Under the pieces are notes generated by a model that did not search any database, had not been told where the DNA came from, and saw only the letters and a program-made list of their open reading frames with translations. Source: Jhaorihella thermophila (GTDB lineage Bacteria; Pseudomonadota; Alphaproteobacteria; Rhodobacterales; Rhodobacteraceae). From it: DNA of 64,000 nucleotides. The DNA lies in the NCBI RefSeq assembly GCF_900108275.1, contig NZ_FNVD01000006.1:161150-225149 (forward strand). Reading direction: 5' to 3'. How positions within the stretch are numbered: the first letter of the stretch is position 1; every line of letters starts with the position of its first letter. Of this stretch, positions 21,645-32,814 are shown piece by piece. Both the position numbers and the translations under genes were made by a program.

Positions 21645-22237
21645 CCCGCAGACGGCTGACACCGGATGAGATTGAGCTGTGGCGTCGGGTCGCCCGCACC
21701 GCCCAGCGCGCGCACCCGGAATGCGAAGACCACCCGCGCCCGACCCCGCTGCCAAAACCGAAACCGCGCAAGCCGCTTGCTCAGCTTTCGCGACGCATCG
21801 AACCCTTTGCAGTCGGCGACTCCGCCGGCACTGAGCCGCCGTCCCATGACCTGCGATCATCCGTGACGCGCGAGTTGATGGATGCGCCCATGCGCATGGA
21901 CCGCAAGACCTATCAGCGCATGACGCGCGGCAAGCTGAAACCGCAGGCGCGGCTTGATCTGCACGGGCACCGGCTGGACTCGGCCCATTCCCGGCTGATC
22001 CGCTTCGTGCTGTCGTCTCAGGCTTCGGGGCATAGGCTGGTGCTGGTGATAACCGGCAAGGGAAAATCGCGCGACCGCGACGAGGGGCCGATCCCGTCGC
22101 CGCGCGGCGTGCTGCGTCATCATGTGCCGCAATGGCTGTCGCTGCCGCCTTTAGCGCAGGCGGTGCTGCAGGTCACCCCGGCCCATCGCAGCCACGGCGG
22201 CGAAGGTGCCTATTACGTCTACCTGCGGCGGCCCTGA
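21641..22237 (+). CDS. Smr-domain protein
   Basis: Smr-domain putative nuclease of 198 residues. The basic N-terminal half is low-complexity (many Arg/Lys/Pro, residues 1-60). The Smr domain (about 105-195) shows the LDLHGHRLDSA motif, VLVITGKGKS and the C-terminal HGGEGAYYVYLR. Smr domains in bacteria have been linked to RNA cleavage or ribosome rescue; the substrate here cannot be read from sequence. Translationally coupled to mltA. Confidence 0.92.
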   Translation: MTRRRLTPDEIELWRRVARTAQRAHPECEDHPRPTPLPKPKPRKPLAQLSRRIEPFAVGDSAGTEPPSHDLRSSVTRELMDAPMRMDRKTYQRMTRGKLKPQARLDLHGHRLDSAHSRLIRFVLSSQASGHRLVLVITGKGKSRDRDEGPIPSPRGVLRHHVPQWLSLPPLAQAVLQVTPAHRSHGGEGAYYVYLRRP

Positions 22238-22244
22238 TTGCGCA

Positions 22245-23336
22245 TCAGACGGGGCTGTCCAAAGTGATCGCCACCGCCCGCGAACCCTTGACCACCGTGC
22301 CGGGCAACACGTCCTGAAGGCGCACCACATCCATCGTCTTGGCCACCTTCGCCGCCTGATTGAGCAGGCGGACCAGCGCGGGCGACGCAGCGGCGACAAA
22401 GTGCGGATTTGTCGTCAGCGTGGCAAAGGCCGACACGTCCAGCAACACGATCGGCAGATCGCTCACCTCGTCGAAATTGGCGATATTGCCCAACCGGTCG
22501 CGCTCACTCCCGCCGCGCAGGGCCGAGGAAAGCAGCAGCACGGGATCCTTGCGCGAGGCGACCACGACCATAGGCTGTGGCGGCGCCTTGAGCGCGGCCA
22601 GTTGCGACCGAAAGACATCGATGTCCAGATCCGGCGACACGAACATCACGCCATCTATGCTGCGCGCCGACCAGCCCGGTTGGCGCAAATCGGCCTGTCT
22701 CAGCGTTTCCATAACCAGAAGGCTGCCCATCGAATGCGCCACGATCACCAGGTTGTCCGGACCGACCTGATCGATCAGCCTCAGCATGTGCTCCAGCCCG
22801 TCACGCGCGAAAAGCACCGAATCGGTGTCATAGGCATAGCCCGTCACGCTGCCAAGGCTGGGCCAGGAATAGACCGCCTGTGCCCCCGGCAGATCCAGAT
22901 CGTGCCCGATCTGCGCCGCGCGATAGGACGCCTCGTAAAGCGTGGCGTTGTATCCGTGAACATAGACGGTCACGTCACGCTGCCCTGGCGGCAGTCGGCG
23001 CAGCTCGGCGCGCAAAGCGTTCTGAAAGGCGCGGTCGGTGTCGAATTCCCGCCGCGCCGCGACGCTGAACTCGTGCGCGGGATCGGGATTGGCAAAGCCG
23101 AAATCGGCGTTGCCCGGCTCATGGTCGGGCGGCACGGAAATTGTCAGCGCCATGGTGGTCGCCGTTTGCGAGCGGCGATAGCTGAAACCGCCGTCGGCTT
23201 CTCGCGCCCGCGTCGTGGCGACAAAAACCGTCTCGGGTTCGCCGATGGACAAAGCCTGCGGCAAGACAGGCGTGTAAGACTTGTTTTCGCAGGCTCCAAG
23301 ACCCAGAAAGAGAACGAAAACCATCAACGCGCGCAT
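22245..23336 (-). CDS. Alpha/beta-hydrolase lipoprotein (DUF900)
   Basis: Predicted lipoprotein serine hydrolase. I chose the ATG at 23334-23336, preceded by GAGGA, giving 363 residues; an upstream TTG would add two. The signal ends in lipobox LGLGAC with Cys16. The hydrolase core shows VYVHGYNATLYEA (oxyanion region), nucleophile Ser in VAHSMGSLLVMETL and a later SRKDPVL acid region. This matches the DUF900 hydrolase family; the substrate is unknown. Convergent with the Smr gene. Confidence 0.88.
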   Translation of the reverse strand: MRALMVFVLFLGLGACENKSYTPVLPQALSIGEPETVFVATTRAREADGGFSYRRSQTATTMALTISVPPDHEPGNADFGFANPDPAHEFSVAARREFDTDRAFQNALRAELRRLPPGQRDVTVYVHGYNATLYEASYRAAQIGHDLDLPGAQAVYSWPSLGSVTGYAYDTDSVLFARDGLEHMLRLIDQVGPDNLVIVAHSMGSLLVMETLRQADLRQPGWSARSIDGVMFVSPDLDIDVFRSQLAALKAPPQPMVVVASRKDPVLLLSSALRGGSERDRLGNIANFDEVSDLPIVLLDVSAFATLTTNPHFVAAASPALVRLLNQAAKVAKTMDVVRLQDVLPGTVVKGSRAVAITLDSPV

Positions 23337-23390
23337 GAACAAATCCTCTGAACCCGGGGCAACGCCATCGACTCTGGCCGCGGCCCGCGC

Positions 23391-24698
23391 CTAAAGAACG
23401 TAGCGGCTCAGATCCGTCGAGCGGGCCAGCTCGCCAAGGTTCTTGTCGACAAAGGCCGCATCCACCACGACCGTCTCGCCCGCGCGATCGGGGGCGGTAA
23501 AGGACAGCTCCTCGAACACCCGCTCCATCACGGTATACAGCCGGCGCGCGCCGATGTTTTCCACCGTCCGGTTCACGTCGGCGGCGATCCGCGCCAGCGC
23601 GGCGATGCCGTCCTCGGTGAAGGTGACCTCGACCTCTTCGGTGCCCATAAGGGCGGCATATTGCCGGGTCAACGCGTTGTCCGTCTCGGTCAGGATGCGC
23701 ACGAAATCCTCTTCGGTCAGCGCCCGCAGCTCGACCCGGATCGGCAACCGGCCCTGAAGCTCGGGCAGCAGGTCCGCCGGCTTGGCGATATGGAACGCGC
23801 CGCTGGCGATGAACAGGATATGGTCGGTCTTCACCGGGCCATGTTTCGTGGACACCGTGGTGCCCTCGATCAGCGGCAGCAGATCGCGCTGCACGCCCTC
23901 GCGGCTGACATCACCGCCCCGCACGTCGGCCCGTGCGCAGACCTTGTCGATCTCGTCCAGGAACACGATCCCGTTCTGCTCGACCGCCTCCAGCGCCGTG
24001 CGGGTGACGGTTTCGTCGTCCAGCAGCTTGTCGGCCTCTTCGTCGATCAGCACCTCATAACTCTCGGCCACTGTCATCTTGCGCCGCACCTTGCGCCCGC
24101 CGAAGGCCTTGCCGAACAGGTCGCCAAGGTTGAGCATCCCCATGCTGGCGCCGGGCTGACCGGGAATGTCGAACATCGGCATCGGGTTGGAGTGATCCTC
24201 GACGTCCAGTTCGATCACGGTATCGTCCAGCTCACCGCGCTTGAGCTTGTCGCGAAACATCTCGCGCGTGGCCTCGCGGGCGTTCTCGCCGGCGATCACG
24301 TCCAGAACGCGCTCTTCGGCCGCCTTGTGGGCGCGGGCCCTGACCTCTTCGCGCATCCATTCGCGGGTCTGCATGATCGCGGCATCGACCAGATCGCGGA
24401 TGATCTGTTCCACGTCCCGGCCGACATAGCCGACCTCGGTGAACTTGGTCGCTTCGACCTTGATGAAGGGCGCCCGCGCCAGCCGTGCCAGCCGGCGACT
24501 GATCTCGGTCTTGCCGACGCCGGTTGGGCCGATCATCAGGATGTTCTTGGGATAGACCTCCTCGCGCAGGTCGTCCGGCAGCTGCTTGCGCCGCCAGCGG
24601 TTGCGCAGCGCCACGGCCACGGCGCGTTTGGCATCCTTCTGGCCGATGATGAAACGGTCCAGTTCGCTGACGATCTCGCGAGGGGTCAGGTCGGTCAT
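23391..24698 (-). CDS. hslU: ATP-dependent protease ATPase subunit HslU
   Basis: AAA+ unfoldase of the HslVU (ClpYQ) protease. The 435-residue protein has Walker [11 protein letters not shown] near residue 56, Walker [13 protein letters not shown] near 245-256, the inserted I-domain (about 110-230) and the sensor/arginine-finger region. It ends in the C-terminal hydrophobic tail DLSRYVL that activates HslV. Start overlaps the hslV stop (ATGA). Confidence 0.97.
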   Translation of the reverse strand: MTDLTPREIVSELDRFIIGQKDAKRAVAVALRNRWRRKQLPDDLREEVYPKNILMIGPTGVGKTEISRRLARLARAPFIKVEATKFTEVGYVGRDVEQIIRDLVDAAIMQTREWMREEVRARAHKAAEERVLDVIAGENAREATREMFRDKLKRGELDDTVIELDVEDHSNPMPMFDIPGQPGASMGMLNLGDLFGKAFGGRKVRRKMTVAESYEVLIDEEADKLLDDETVTRTALEAVEQNGIVFLDEIDKVCARADVRGGDVSREGVQRDLLPLIEGTTVSTKHGPVKTDHILFIASGAFHIAKPADLLPELQGRLPIRVELRALTEEDFVRILTETDNALTRQYAALMGTEEVEVTFTEDGIAALARIAADVNRTVENIGARRLYTVMERVFEELSFTAPDRAGETVVVDAAFVDKNLGELARSTDLSRYVL

Positions 24699-25252
24699 TT
24701 GGAAATCTTCTCCACGGTCAGGTTGCCGTTGGTATAGACACAGATGTCGGCGGCAATCGCCATCGCGCGGCGCGCGATCTCCTCGGGATCGCGGTCGCTG
24801 TCCATCATCGCCCGCGCCGCCGCCAGCGCATAGTTTCCGCCCGACCCGATCGCCGCTACGTCATGTTCGGGCTCCAGCACGTCGCCCGCGCCGGTGATCA
24901 CGAACATGTCGGCGCCGTCGGTGACGATCAGCATCGCCTCGAGATTGCGCAGATACTTGTCGGTGCGCCAGTCCTTGGCCAGCTCAACGCAGGCCCGCGC
25001 CAGTTGTCCCGGCGTCGCCTCCAGCTTCGACTCCAGCCGCTCCAGCAGCGTAAACGCATCCGCTGTCGAACCCGCGAACCCGGCCACCACCTCGGACCCG
25101 CCGGGGGTCAGTCGGCGCACCTTGCGCGCGCTGCCCTTGATCACGGTCTGACCCAGCGATACCTGTCCGTCGCCGGCCACCACCACCTCGCCGCCCTTGC
25201 GGACGCCGATGATCGTGGTGCCATGCCAGCCGGGAAAATCCTCTTTGCTCAT
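24695..25252 (-). CDS. hslV: ATP-dependent protease proteolytic subunit HslV
   Basis: Proteasome-like peptidase of HslVU. The ATG at 25250-25252 gives 185 residues. The N-terminus [20 protein letters not shown] places the catalytic Thr just after a short propeptide, as in alphaproteobacterial Hsl[11 protein letters not shown] and [15 protein letters not shown] are conserved family blocks. First gene of hslVU. Confidence 0.96.
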   Translation of the reverse strand: MSKEDFPGWHGTTIIGVRKGGEVVVAGDGQVSLGQTVIKGSARKVRRLTPGGSEVVAGFAGSTADAFTLLERLESKLEATPGQLARACVELAKDWRTDKYLRNLEAMLIVTDGADMFVITGAGDVLEPEHDVAAIGSGGNYALAAARAMMDSDRDPEEIARRAMAIAADICVYTNGNLTVEKISK

Positions 25253-25346
25253 GGGCGGCCTCCTTGTCAGGTCCACGCCTATATGGAACGCGGCGAAACC
25301 CGGCACAAGAGCGCATGACCCTGCGTCAGGACATGCGCCCTTCCTG

Positions 25347-25369
25347 CTTCTTTCTGGTCCCAAATACCC
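25347..25369 (-). repeat. Gene-end repeat, diverged copy
   Basis: Reverse strand reads GGGTATTTGGGACC then AGAAAGAAG. It aligns without gaps to the exact repeats at 3614 and 39972 (shared GTATTT, central C and A, AGA, GAAG). It sits between hslV and the trxA terminator. Confidence 0.5.
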
Positions 25370-25420
25370 GTTGCGATTCCGGCGCCTCAGCCCTGACACC
25401 ACCCGCGCAGCGCCGCAACG

Positions 25421-25446
25421 AAAAAGGGCGCCCCGTTGGGACGCCC
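25421..25446 (-). terminator. Rho-independent terminator of trxA
   Basis: On the reverse strand a 9-bp stem GGGCGTCCC / GGGGCGCCC (one G-U pair) with loop AAC is followed by five Ts, 23 bp after the trxA stop. Confidence 0.85.
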
Positions 25447-25469
25447 CCGGCGATCCGACCGTTCAAAGG

Positions 25470-25790
25470 TCAGATCGACTCGTCGATCCAGCTCTTCAGC
25501 GCCGCCTTGGGTGCCGCACCCATTCGGCTCGACACCGGCTGTCCGTCCTTGAAGATGAACAGGGCCGGGATACCGCGCACGCCCAGGCCGGCGGCAACGT
25601 TCGGGTTCTGGTCCACATCCACCTTGGCGATCTTGACCTTGCCGGCATATTCCGCCGCCAGCTCTTCCAGCGCCGGGCCGATCTGCTTGCAGGGGCCGCA
25701 CCACTCGGCCCAGAAGTCCACCACCACGGGGACATCGGAATTCTTCACTTCGGCGTCGAAAGTGGCGTCGCTGACGGCTACGGTGGACAT
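25470..25790 (-). CDS. trxA: Thioredoxin
   Basis: General disulfide reductase, 106 residues from the ATG at 25788-25790. Active site WCGPC at residues 30-34 with the [10 protein letters not shown] context and cis-Pro in RGIPALFIF near residue 75. An upstream in-frame ATG exists but would add an unconserved extension. It follows addA and has its own terminator. Confidence 0.97.
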   Translation of the reverse strand: MSTVAVSDATFDAEVKNSDVPVVVDFWAEWCGPCKQIGPALEELAAEYAGKVKIAKVDVDQNPNVAAGLGVRGIPALFIFKDGQPVSSRMGAAPKAALKSWIDESI

Positions 25791-25827
25791 ATTCTGTCTC
25801 CTGAATGAACCTTGGTTGCGGTCGAAC

Positions 25828-28800
25828 CTAGGTAGGGGCGTCGGCATCGTCAAGACACGCCGCGCGTTCGACCGCCCGCGTCACGAGATCGTGCGGCAGC
25901 GGCATCAGCGCCGCGGTTCGGGTCCACAGGATCGCCGTCTCGACTGCGCGCCCCGGATAGATCTGTTCCAGCGCCGTCGCATAGGCGCCCATTTGCCGCA
26001 ACAGCCCCTCGGGGCAATCCTCGGGACGCTCCGGCACCACGGCATTGGTCTTGAAATCGACCACGCGAACCCGGTCCGGCGCGACGATCAGCCGGTCGAT
26101 CACGCCGTGAATCCGCCGCCCCCCGATCGTTGCGGATACCGGCACCTCGGCCAGCGTATCCGGCGCGAAGACCTCGGCCAGATGCGGGGCGGTCAGAACT
26201 TTCCGGGCTTCGGCCAGCGCGGCGGCGCGATCCGCAGGATCGGCATCGGCCAGCAGGTTTTCCGCCGCCCGTGCCCAGTCGGCCTGCGGCAGCAGCGGAA
26301 AATGCTCCAGCAACAGGTGCACCCGCGTGCCCCACAGCTTGGCGGCCTCTTCGTCCTGCCCGGCCTCGCCCGGCAAGGCCTTGGCGCCGCCCAGATCCGA
26401 CGGGCTCAGAACCTCCGGCCGGGCGCGCGGGGCGGGCGGTGGGCGCAGAAACGGGTCGGACAACGGCGCGGTCCGGTCGTCCTCTGCGCGCGGCGCGGTC
26501 AGCGGCGGCGCGTGCCAGTCGCCATGGGCAAGGCGCAGCACGCCGTCTTCCTCCACCGCGCCGGCGCGAAGCAGCGCTTTCTCGACCCGCTGATACCAGC
26601 TGTCACCGGATTTCGGCAGGTCGCCTGCACCGGCCACGATCAACCACTTTTCCGCCCTTGTCAGAGCCACATACAAAAGCCGCAACCGTTCCTGTTCCTG
26701 CTTTTCGCGCGCCTCGTCCAGTGCCGCGGCCATTACCTCGGGCGGTGCGTCCAGCCCCGCCTTCCACAGCGGCACGCCATCGGCCGGCACCACCGTATCG
26801 CGGTTGCGGTATCGCCAGGTTGTCGTATCGGGCAGTATCACGATCGGCGACTCCAGCCCCTTGGCCCCGTGCACGGTCATCACCCGCACCATGTTGCCGG
26901 CGCTGCCCATCTGGCGCTTGATCTCCAGATCGTCGGTCTCCATCCAGGTCAGAAACCCGGTCAGGCTGGGAATGTCCGACCGTTCATAGGCCAACGCCTG
27001 CGACAAGAGCGCGTTGATCCCGTCCTCGGCCTCGGCACCCAGCCGGCCCAGCAGCTTTTCGCGCCCGCGATGACGGATCAGAATCCGCTCGATCAGATCA
27101 TAGGGGCGCAGGAAATCCGCCTGACCCAGCAGGTCGGTCAGGATCGCGTGGGTTTCGGCGTAATCCGCCGCGCGCTTTCGCAGGGCCTCCCACAGCCAAG
27201 CATGGCCGCGCCGATGGGCGAGATCGAACAGCTGCTGCTCGCTCCAGCCAAACAGCGGCGACTTCAGCGCGCAGGCCAGCGACAGGTCGTCCTCGGGCGT
27301 GGCGAGGAACCGCAGCACCGCCGCCAGATCCCGCACCGCCAGTTCCGCCCCGACCTTGAGCCGATCCGCCCCCGCGATCGGAAGGCCCGCGGCCTTGCAG
27401 GCGCGAATGATCTCTGCGAACAGGTCGGACCGGCGGCGGACAAGGATCAGGAAATCTCCCGCCCGAACCGGGCGGCGGACAAAGGTGCCGGGCTTCGGCC
27501 CATCATCCGGGATCGTCTCGCCCCGGTCGATCAGGTCGCGGATGGTCTGGGCGATCCGCTCGGCCAGAACCACCGCGTGATGGCGCGGGCTGCGGCGGTC
27601 CAGCGGCTCGAACCAGGCCCGGTCGTCCTCGTCCTTTTGCTTTTCCACCAGCGGCCACAGATCCACCCGGCCCGGCAGGTCGGACTTGAACGCCCGATGC
27701 AGCGAGTCGCGCCGGAAACCGGCGGCTTCCTGCCCTTCGAACACGAGATCAACCAGATGCAGGATCGCGGTCGAGGAGCGGAAGGAATATTCCAGCGACA
27801 GATCCTGCAAGGGCTGGCCGGCTTCGCGCAGGCGCCGGCCGAATTCGGCCTGCATCCGGTCAAAGGCCGACGGGTCCGCGCCCTGAAAGGAATAGATCGA
27901 CTGTTTCTTGTCGCCCACGACGAAAATCGTCCGCGTGACTTCCTGGCGCGCGCCTGCGCCGCTGGTGAATTCCTGCGCGAGCTTTTCGATCACGTCCCAC
28001 TGCGCGGGGCTGGTGTCCTGTGCCTCGTCCACAAGGATATGGTCGATGCCCCCGTCCAGCCGATACAGCACCCACGCGGCGACGGCGGGGTCGTTCAGCA
28101 GCTGCCGCGCCTTGGCGATCAGATCGTCGAAGTCCAGCCAGCCGCGCAGCTGCTTGCGCCGTTCGTATTCCGGCAGAAAGGCTGCGGCAAAGCGGTGCAG
28201 CGCCAGCGCCCGGTGCGCGGCGGCCAGCGCGAGCCGGCGGGGGCGCGCAGCTTCGACCCGCAGCATGAGCGGCTCTAACAAGGGCATTTGCGTCGCCAGC
28301 GCGCCCTCGCGCAGTCCCTTGGTGGGAAAGCTGCCGATCTTGGCGGTGAAGGGTTCCTTGGCCTTGGCCCCTGTCAGAAAGACATCCTCAAGGATTGGCA
28401 GAGCCGCCATGTCCGGCGCCTTGATCCCGGCCAGTTTGGCTGCGGCCTTCTGGTCGTTGGCGCCGCTCACCGACAGCGCGGGCAGCAGGCTGCGGATCAA
28501 CTCCATTTCACCGCCCAGAAACACCTCGGCCAGCAGGGTTTTCTCGTCGAAACCCTCCGGCAGACCCAGAAGGGTCAGAAGACCGGCCCAATCCAGCGGC
28601 CGGGCGAAGCCTTCACGCTGGGCGACGATCGCGGCGGTAAGCTCGTCTAGCGAAGAGTCCGTCAGATATTGCGCCACCCCGTCGATCAGCGGCGCTTGCG
28701 GGCCGTCGGCGAACTCTTCGACGATTTCGGCCCGCAACAGGGCGGCGGCGCGGTCCTCGACCTCGGTGAATTGCGGGCTGACGCGCGCCTCGAGCGGGAA

Positions 28801-29202
28801 CCGCCGCAACAGCGAGGCGCAAAACGCATGGATGGTCTGGATCTTCAACCCGCCGGGCGTTTCGATCGCGCGGGCAAAGAGCGTGCGGGCATGGGCCAGC
28901 CGGTCGGCATCCAGCGGACCCGCCACGCCCAGCGCGTCCAGCGCCTTGCGCAGCCTGTCATCCTGCAACATCGCCCATTCGCCCAGCCGCCGGAACAGGC
29001 GGTTCTGCATCTCGCCTGCGGCGGCCTTGGTATAGGTCAGGCACAGGATGCGCTGGGGCGGCACGCCCTCCAGCAGCAGCCGCGCCACGCGATCGGTCAG
29101 CACCCGCGTCTTGCCCGATCCGGCGTTCGCGGCAAGCCAGGTCGAGGCATCGGGCCGCGCCGCCTGAATTTGGCGTTCGGTGGCGTCGTTCGGGGCCGTC
29201 AT
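25828..29202 (-). CDS. addA: Double-strand break repair helicase-nuclease AddA
   Basis: Helicase/nuclease subunit of AddAB, the alphaproteobacterial equivalent of RecBCD. The ATG at 29200-29202 overlaps the addB stop and gives 1124 residues beginning [15 protein letters not shown]. Walker [15 protein letters not shown] is near residue 30, Walker [11 protein letters not shown] near 400, UvrD-like motifs [11 protein letters not shown] and [10 protein letters not shown] further on. The C-terminal RecB-type nuclease motif is GVIDRLI...VVDFKTN (about 1040-1065). Confidence 0.96.
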   Translation of the reverse strand: MTAPNDATERQIQAARPDASTWLAANAGSGKTRVLTDRVARLLLEGVPPQRILCLTYTKAAAGEMQNRLFRRLGEWAMLQDDRLRKALDALGVAGPLDADRLAHARTLFARAIETPGGLKIQTIHAFCASLLRRFPLEARVSPQFTEVEDRAAALLRAEIVEEFADGPQAPLIDGVAQYLTDSSLDELTAAIVAQREGFARPLDWAGLLTLLGLPEGFDEKTLLAEVFLGGEMELIRSLLPALSVSGANDQKAAAKLAGIKAPDMAALPILEDVFLTGAKAKEPFTAKIGSFPTKGLREGALATQMPLLEPLMLRVEAARPRRLALAAAHRALALHRFAAAFLPEYERRKQLRGWLDFDDLIAKARQLLNDPAVAAWVLYRLDGGIDHILVDEAQDTSPAQWDVIEKLAQEFTSGAGARQEVTRTIFVVGDKKQSIYSFQGADPSAFDRMQAEFGRRLREAGQPLQDLSLEYSFRSSTAILHLVDLVFEGQEAAGFRRDSLHRAFKSDLPGRVDLWPLVEKQKDEDDRAWFEPLDRRSPRHHAVVLAERIAQTIRDLIDRGETIPDDGPKPGTFVRRPVRAGDFLILVRRRSDLFAEIIRACKAAGLPIAGADRLKVGAELAVRDLAAVLRFLATPEDDLSLACALKSPLFGWSEQQLFDLAHRRGHAWLWEALRKRAADYAETHAILTDLLGQADFLRPYDLIERILIRHRGREKLLGRLGAEAEDGINALLSQALAYERSDIPSLTGFLTWMETDDLEIKRQMGSAGNMVRVMTVHGAKGLESPIVILPDTTTWRYRNRDTVVPADGVPLWKAGLDAPPEVMAAALDEAREKQEQERLRLLYVALTRAEKWLIVAGAGDLPKSGDSWYQRVEKALLRAGAVEEDGVLRLAHGDWHAPPLTAPRAEDDRTAPLSDPFLRPPPAPRARPEVLSPSDLGGAKALPGEAGQDEEAAKLWGTRVHLLLEHFPLLPQADWARAAENLLADADPADRAAALAEARKVLTAPHLAEVFAPDTLAEVPVSATIGGRRIHGVIDRLIVAPDRVRVVDFKTNAVVPERPEDCPEGLLRQMGAYATALEQIYPGRAVETAILWTRTAALMPLPHDLVTRAVERAACLDDADAPT

Positions 29203-32129
29203 TCCAGATCCTCCGGGGTCGGGTCGGTGCTGGGATCCCATTCGCCATAGCGGGCGAGATGGTCGAAATCCCCCGTATCAGTGTCTTTCTGCAGCATGCG
29301 GCGCGCGGTGAACCCCTGCTCGGGGTTCTGATAGGCGGCGATCAGCTGGCGGAATTCGTCCCAGACCTTCTCGGGCGGGTCTTGGTCCAGAGGCGCGGGC
29401 ACCTCTTCGGGTTTCGTGCTCAGCCCGATAAAGACCGCATTGGCCACTGGCGCGGGGCCGATCCCCTCGAACGCGCCCTTCTCGGCCATCGCGGCCTCGA
29501 GCAGCAGCTGCTTGTCGAACGCGGCCTGTTCCTTCTTCGACGGCGGTTTGCCGGTCTTGTAGTCGTAAAGGATCAGCCGGCCATGGGCGTCGCGGTCGAT
29601 CCGGTCGGCCTTGGCCGTGAGGGTAAAGCCCAGATCGTCGATCGTGACCTTGCCGCCGGCCTCGAACCCGACCGGGATGGCGCGGGTCTGTCTTTCGGCT
29701 TCGCCTTCGAGGAACCAGTCAGCCGCCCGCGCCAGCCGCGCCAGCCACAACCGCCGCGCCGCGGGCCAGGGCACGTCGCGAGTCAGGATTTCTTCGGCCA
29801 GCGCAAGAAAGCGGTCGCGGCCCAGGTCGCCATCGGACAGGCTGGCCTTGACCAGCCGTTCCAGCACCTCGTGCATCACCGTGCCACGCAACAGCGCGTC
29901 GGGTTCCTGCACCAGCGGTTTCAGTGGCTCCAGCCGCAGCACCTTGCGGGCGTAGATCGCATAAGGGTCGCGGATCAGCGTCTTGACCTGCGTCACCGAC
30001 AGCCGGTCGGGCCGCGCCGCTACCGGCGGTCGGGGCGAGGGGCGCGGCGCGGGCGGCGCGGGCTCGGGGCGCTCAAGCTGATGCGCCCAGTCCAGCCAGG
30101 TGCGTCCCCGGTCGCGCATCGCGCGCAAGGCCGCCCTGCCCCCGTTGGCCTCCAGCCCGTCCAGAAGGTTGGTCAGCCGGTTCAGCCAGCGCGACGGCAC
30201 CGTTTCCGCGTCGTCCGAACGGATCGAGCGGGTCAGCCAGACTTCGGGCGCGGCGATGGCCTGCTGAAAGTCGTGCGCCGACAGCCCGATCCGGCGTTCG
30301 GGCAGCAGCAGACCCGCATCGTGCCGCATCTTGCGGTTCAGCCACGGGTCGGGGGGCGGCGATTCCGGCCAGCTGCCTTCGTTCAACCCCGCCAGGATCA
30401 TCAGGTCGGCGCCGTGCACCCGCGCCTCGATCGTGCCCCAGATCATGATATGCGGATGCGGCGTGTCGCGGTCGCGGACCTCTTCGCCCGACAGCAGCGC
30501 GCCCAGCAGCTCGGCAAAGTCGCGGGCGGTCATCTGGCCCCCTGCCCCGGCCTCGGCTGCGAGCATGTCCATCACCTCGCGGGCCTTCTGGCCGGCATTC
30601 TTCTGCCACAGAGCGCCCGACCCATCGGCGGCGGCGCCGCCGGCAATCGCCTCGGCCAGCCTGCGCAGCCGCGTCACCCAGTCTTGCAGAGGCAGCCGCG
30701 CCGGCAGTTCCTGCGCGCAGAAACAGCGCACCACCCAGTCGATCCATTCCGGCGTCGCCGCCTTGTGCGTGCCGCCCCAGGCGCGCAGCGCCGTCTCGTC
30801 GGGAAATGGCGGCCCGTTGCGGCGCAGATGCAGCTCCAGATCACGGGTCAGCAACAGATGCGCGCCCCGCCCGTCCGCGCTGTGGGTCAAGGGATGCTTG
30901 AGCAGCGTCAGCAGCGCCTCGCCGGTCAGAGGGCCGGTAAACAACTCGGCCACATGGCGCAGGAACCGCCCCGGCGCCGAAAGCTGCAACGGCATGCCCG
31001 CGCTGTCGTCGGGTTCGATCCCCCAGCGATCCAGCGCCGCGGTGACCTGCCGCGTCAGCATCCGGTCCGGCGTTATGAGCGCGGCGCGCTGCCCGTCCTC
31101 GGCCGCCTGCCGCAGGCGCAGGGCTATGGCCAGCGCCTCTTCGCGCGGGGTCGGGGCCTCGATCAGGGTTACATTTTGCGTGGCGCGGTCGATCCCTTCC
31201 AGCTGTGGCCCCTCGCGCATCCAGGCATCCGTCACGGGCGCAGGCCGCAGCGCCAGCGACACCAGCCGGTTGCGTTCTGGCGACGCGGGGGCGGTGTCCG
31301 TCCAGCGCCGGACGTCACCGGGACCGATGCCTAGTCCATCCATCAGCTTGCGGAACCGGTATTGCGGGTGGTCCTCGGCGGTCAGCGCGTCGTCCAGTCC
31401 ATCCCAGACCGGCGCGGGCATGTCAAAGTCGAACCCCGGGAGGATGACGGCCCCCTGCGGCAACCGCGCCACCGCCTGCATCAGCATCAGCGTCGTCCCG
31501 CGCGAGCCCGTCGAACCGGCGACGATCACAGGGTGATCGGGCGGGTCGGTTTCCCACCGGGCGACCATCCGCTCGACCATTCGCCGCAGCCGGCCCTGCG
31601 GGTCAAGCCCGTCATCGGCGGCCCCGGCGAATGCCTCGGCGATACCGATGAAGGCCTGCGCGCGCGCCCAATGACCTGACAGGTCGGACACGTCCAGATC
31701 GCGGATCGCCTTCGGCGCGACACCTTCGCCATGCATCTCGTCGATCAGCGCCGCGAGGCTGTCGGCCAGCGCAAAGACGGATTCGCGCGCGGCCAGATCG
31801 GGTTGCCGGTCCAGCAGGTCGGCCACCAGCTGCGCCAGCTCAAGCCGCCGCCGCAACGGCGGGATCGCGGGCGGCATCGCAGCGGCGTCCCGCGGGTCGA
31901 ACGGATCGGCCACCAACGACAACCGTGGCAAAAGGCGTGGCGGCCCCTGATCGAACAGGTCGCGAATGCGGCGCGCCATGCGGCGGGTGTTGACGACCAG
32001 ATGAACGCGGGCCATGGTCTCGGGCGGGTGCCCGGCCAGGCGCGACGCCAGCCCATCGATCAGCGCCCGGGGAAAATCCACGCCAACCGGCAAGGCAAAA
32101 ACGCGCGGGGCCTCGGTCGGGTCAAACAT
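29199..32129 (-). CDS. addB: Double-strand break repair protein AddB
   Basis: Second AddAB subunit, 976 residues. The N-terminal half is an inactivated helicase-like region with no good Walker A. The C-terminal RecB-family nuclease core is visible as TAKADRIDRDAHGRLILYDYKTGKPPSKKEQ (Asp and Lys of the D-x-K triad; shown here for its catalytic positions near 855-880). I see no iron-sulfur cysteine set, unlike firmicute AddB. Overlaps murU by 8 nt upstream. Confidence 0.94.
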   Translation of the reverse strand: MFDPTEAPRVFALPVGVDFPRALIDGLASRLAGHPPETMARVHLVVNTRRMARRIRDLFDQGPPRLLPRLSLVADPFDPRDAAAMPPAIPPLRRRLELAQLVADLLDRQPDLAARESVFALADSLAALIDEMHGEGVAPKAIRDLDVSDLSGHWARAQAFIGIAEAFAGAADDGLDPQGRLRRMVERMVARWETDPPDHPVIVAGSTGSRGTTLMLMQAVARLPQGAVILPGFDFDMPAPVWDGLDDALTAEDHPQYRFRKLMDGLGIGPGDVRRWTDTAPASPERNRLVSLALRPAPVTDAWMREGPQLEGIDRATQNVTLIEAPTPREEALAIALRLRQAAEDGQRAALITPDRMLTRQVTAALDRWGIEPDDSAGMPLQLSAPGRFLRHVAELFTGPLTGEALLTLLKHPLTHSADGRGAHLLLTRDLELHLRRNGPPFPDETALRAWGGTHKAATPEWIDWVVRCFCAQELPARLPLQDWVTRLRRLAEAIAGGAAADGSGALWQKNAGQKAREVMDMLAAEAGAGGQMTARDFAELLGALLSGEEVRDRDTPHPHIMIWGTIEARVHGADLMILAGLNEGSWPESPPPDPWLNRKMRHDAGLLLPERRIGLSAHDFQQAIAAPEVWLTRSIRSDDAETVPSRWLNRLTNLLDGLEANGGRAALRAMRDRGRTWLDWAHQLERPEPAPPAPRPSPRPPVAARPDRLSVTQVKTLIRDPYAIYARKVLRLEPLKPLVQEPDALLRGTVMHEVLERLVKASLSDGDLGRDRFLALAEEILTRDVPWPAARRLWLARLARAADWFLEGEAERQTRAIPVGFEAGGKVTIDDLGFTLTAKADRIDRDAHGRLILYDYKTGKPPSKKEQAAFDKQLLLEAAMAEKGAFEGIGPAPVANAVFIGLSTKPEEVPAPLDQDPPEKVWDEFRQLIAAYQNPEQGFTARRMLQKDTDTGDFDHLARYGEWDPSTDPTPEDLE

Positions 32130-32814
32130 CCTGGTCCTCCAGCAGGGCTTCGGCCAGCGCGATACCGCCGGGATGGCCCACGTCGCACCACCGGCCGGGA
32201 TAGGTTACGGCATGCAGCCGGCCGGCCCGCTGCATCCGATCCCAGAGTCTGTTCAGGGAAAAAGCGGCCTCTTCAAAGTCGTGCAGCCCTTCGGTCCTGA
32301 CGATCTGAACGCCGCCATAGACCAGCCCCGGCCCGCGCCGGATCCGGCCCTTGTCGTCGGCTGCAAAGTCGCCGGGTCCGTCATGCCCGACCGCGCGCGC
32401 CACCGGCACACACATCAACAACGCATCCATCCGGGCCGGGTTCCAGGCGCTCGCCAGCAGCGCCAGCGGGTTCGGCCCGACCCAGATCGCGTCCGTATTC
32501 ATGGTAAAGACCGGCCCCGGCCCCAAGAGCGGCAACGCCGCGCGCAAGCCGCCGCCGGTCTCCAGGATTTCGGGTTCTTCGCGCGACAGCAGCACGCCGC
32601 GCGGGCCCAGATGGGCGGCCAGCATGTCTGCGTGATAATGGACATTCGCAACGATCCGCGTTGGTCGGGTCGCCTGTGCCAGATCCAGCGCATGGTCGAT
32701 CAGGGGCCGGCCGGCGACCTGGATCAGCGGCTTTGGCCGGTCCTTGGTCAGCGCTCCCATCCGGGTGCCGAAGCCCGCGGCAAACAGCATCACGGCCCGT
32801 GGCGTTTCGGTCAT
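32122..32814 (-). CDS. murU: N-acetylmuramate-1-phosphate uridylyltransferase-like nucleotidyltransferase
   Basis: Sugar-phosphate nucleotidyltransferase of 230 residues with the family motif LFAAGFGTRMGALTKDRPKP at residues 10-29 and the metal-binding MNTDAIWVG near 105. Its pairing with an AmgK-like kinase (ATGA overlap) matches the AmgK-MurU route that recycles MurNAc to UDP-MurNAc and bypasses fosfomycin-sensitive MurA in Gram-negatives. Some databases label this family mannose-1-phosphate guanylyltransferase; the pairing favours MurU. Confidence 0.85.
   Translation of the reverse strand: MTETPRAVMLFAAGFGTRMGALTKDRPKPLIQVAGRPLIDHALDLAQATRPTRIVANVHYHADMLAAHLGPRGVLLSREEPEILETGGGLRAALPLLGPGPVFTMNTDAIWVGPNPLALLASAWNPARMDALLMCVPVARAVGHDGPGDFAADDKGRIRRGPGLVYGGVQIVRTEGLHDFEEAAFSLNRLWDRMQRAGRLHAVTYPGRWCDVGHPGGIALAEALLEDQDV

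Noticed and set aside
25264..28278. A 1004-residue open frame on the plus strand
   Set aside because: It lies antisense to addA, has no domain motifs and shows the Gln/Arg/Gly-rich composition typical of shadows of high-GC genes.
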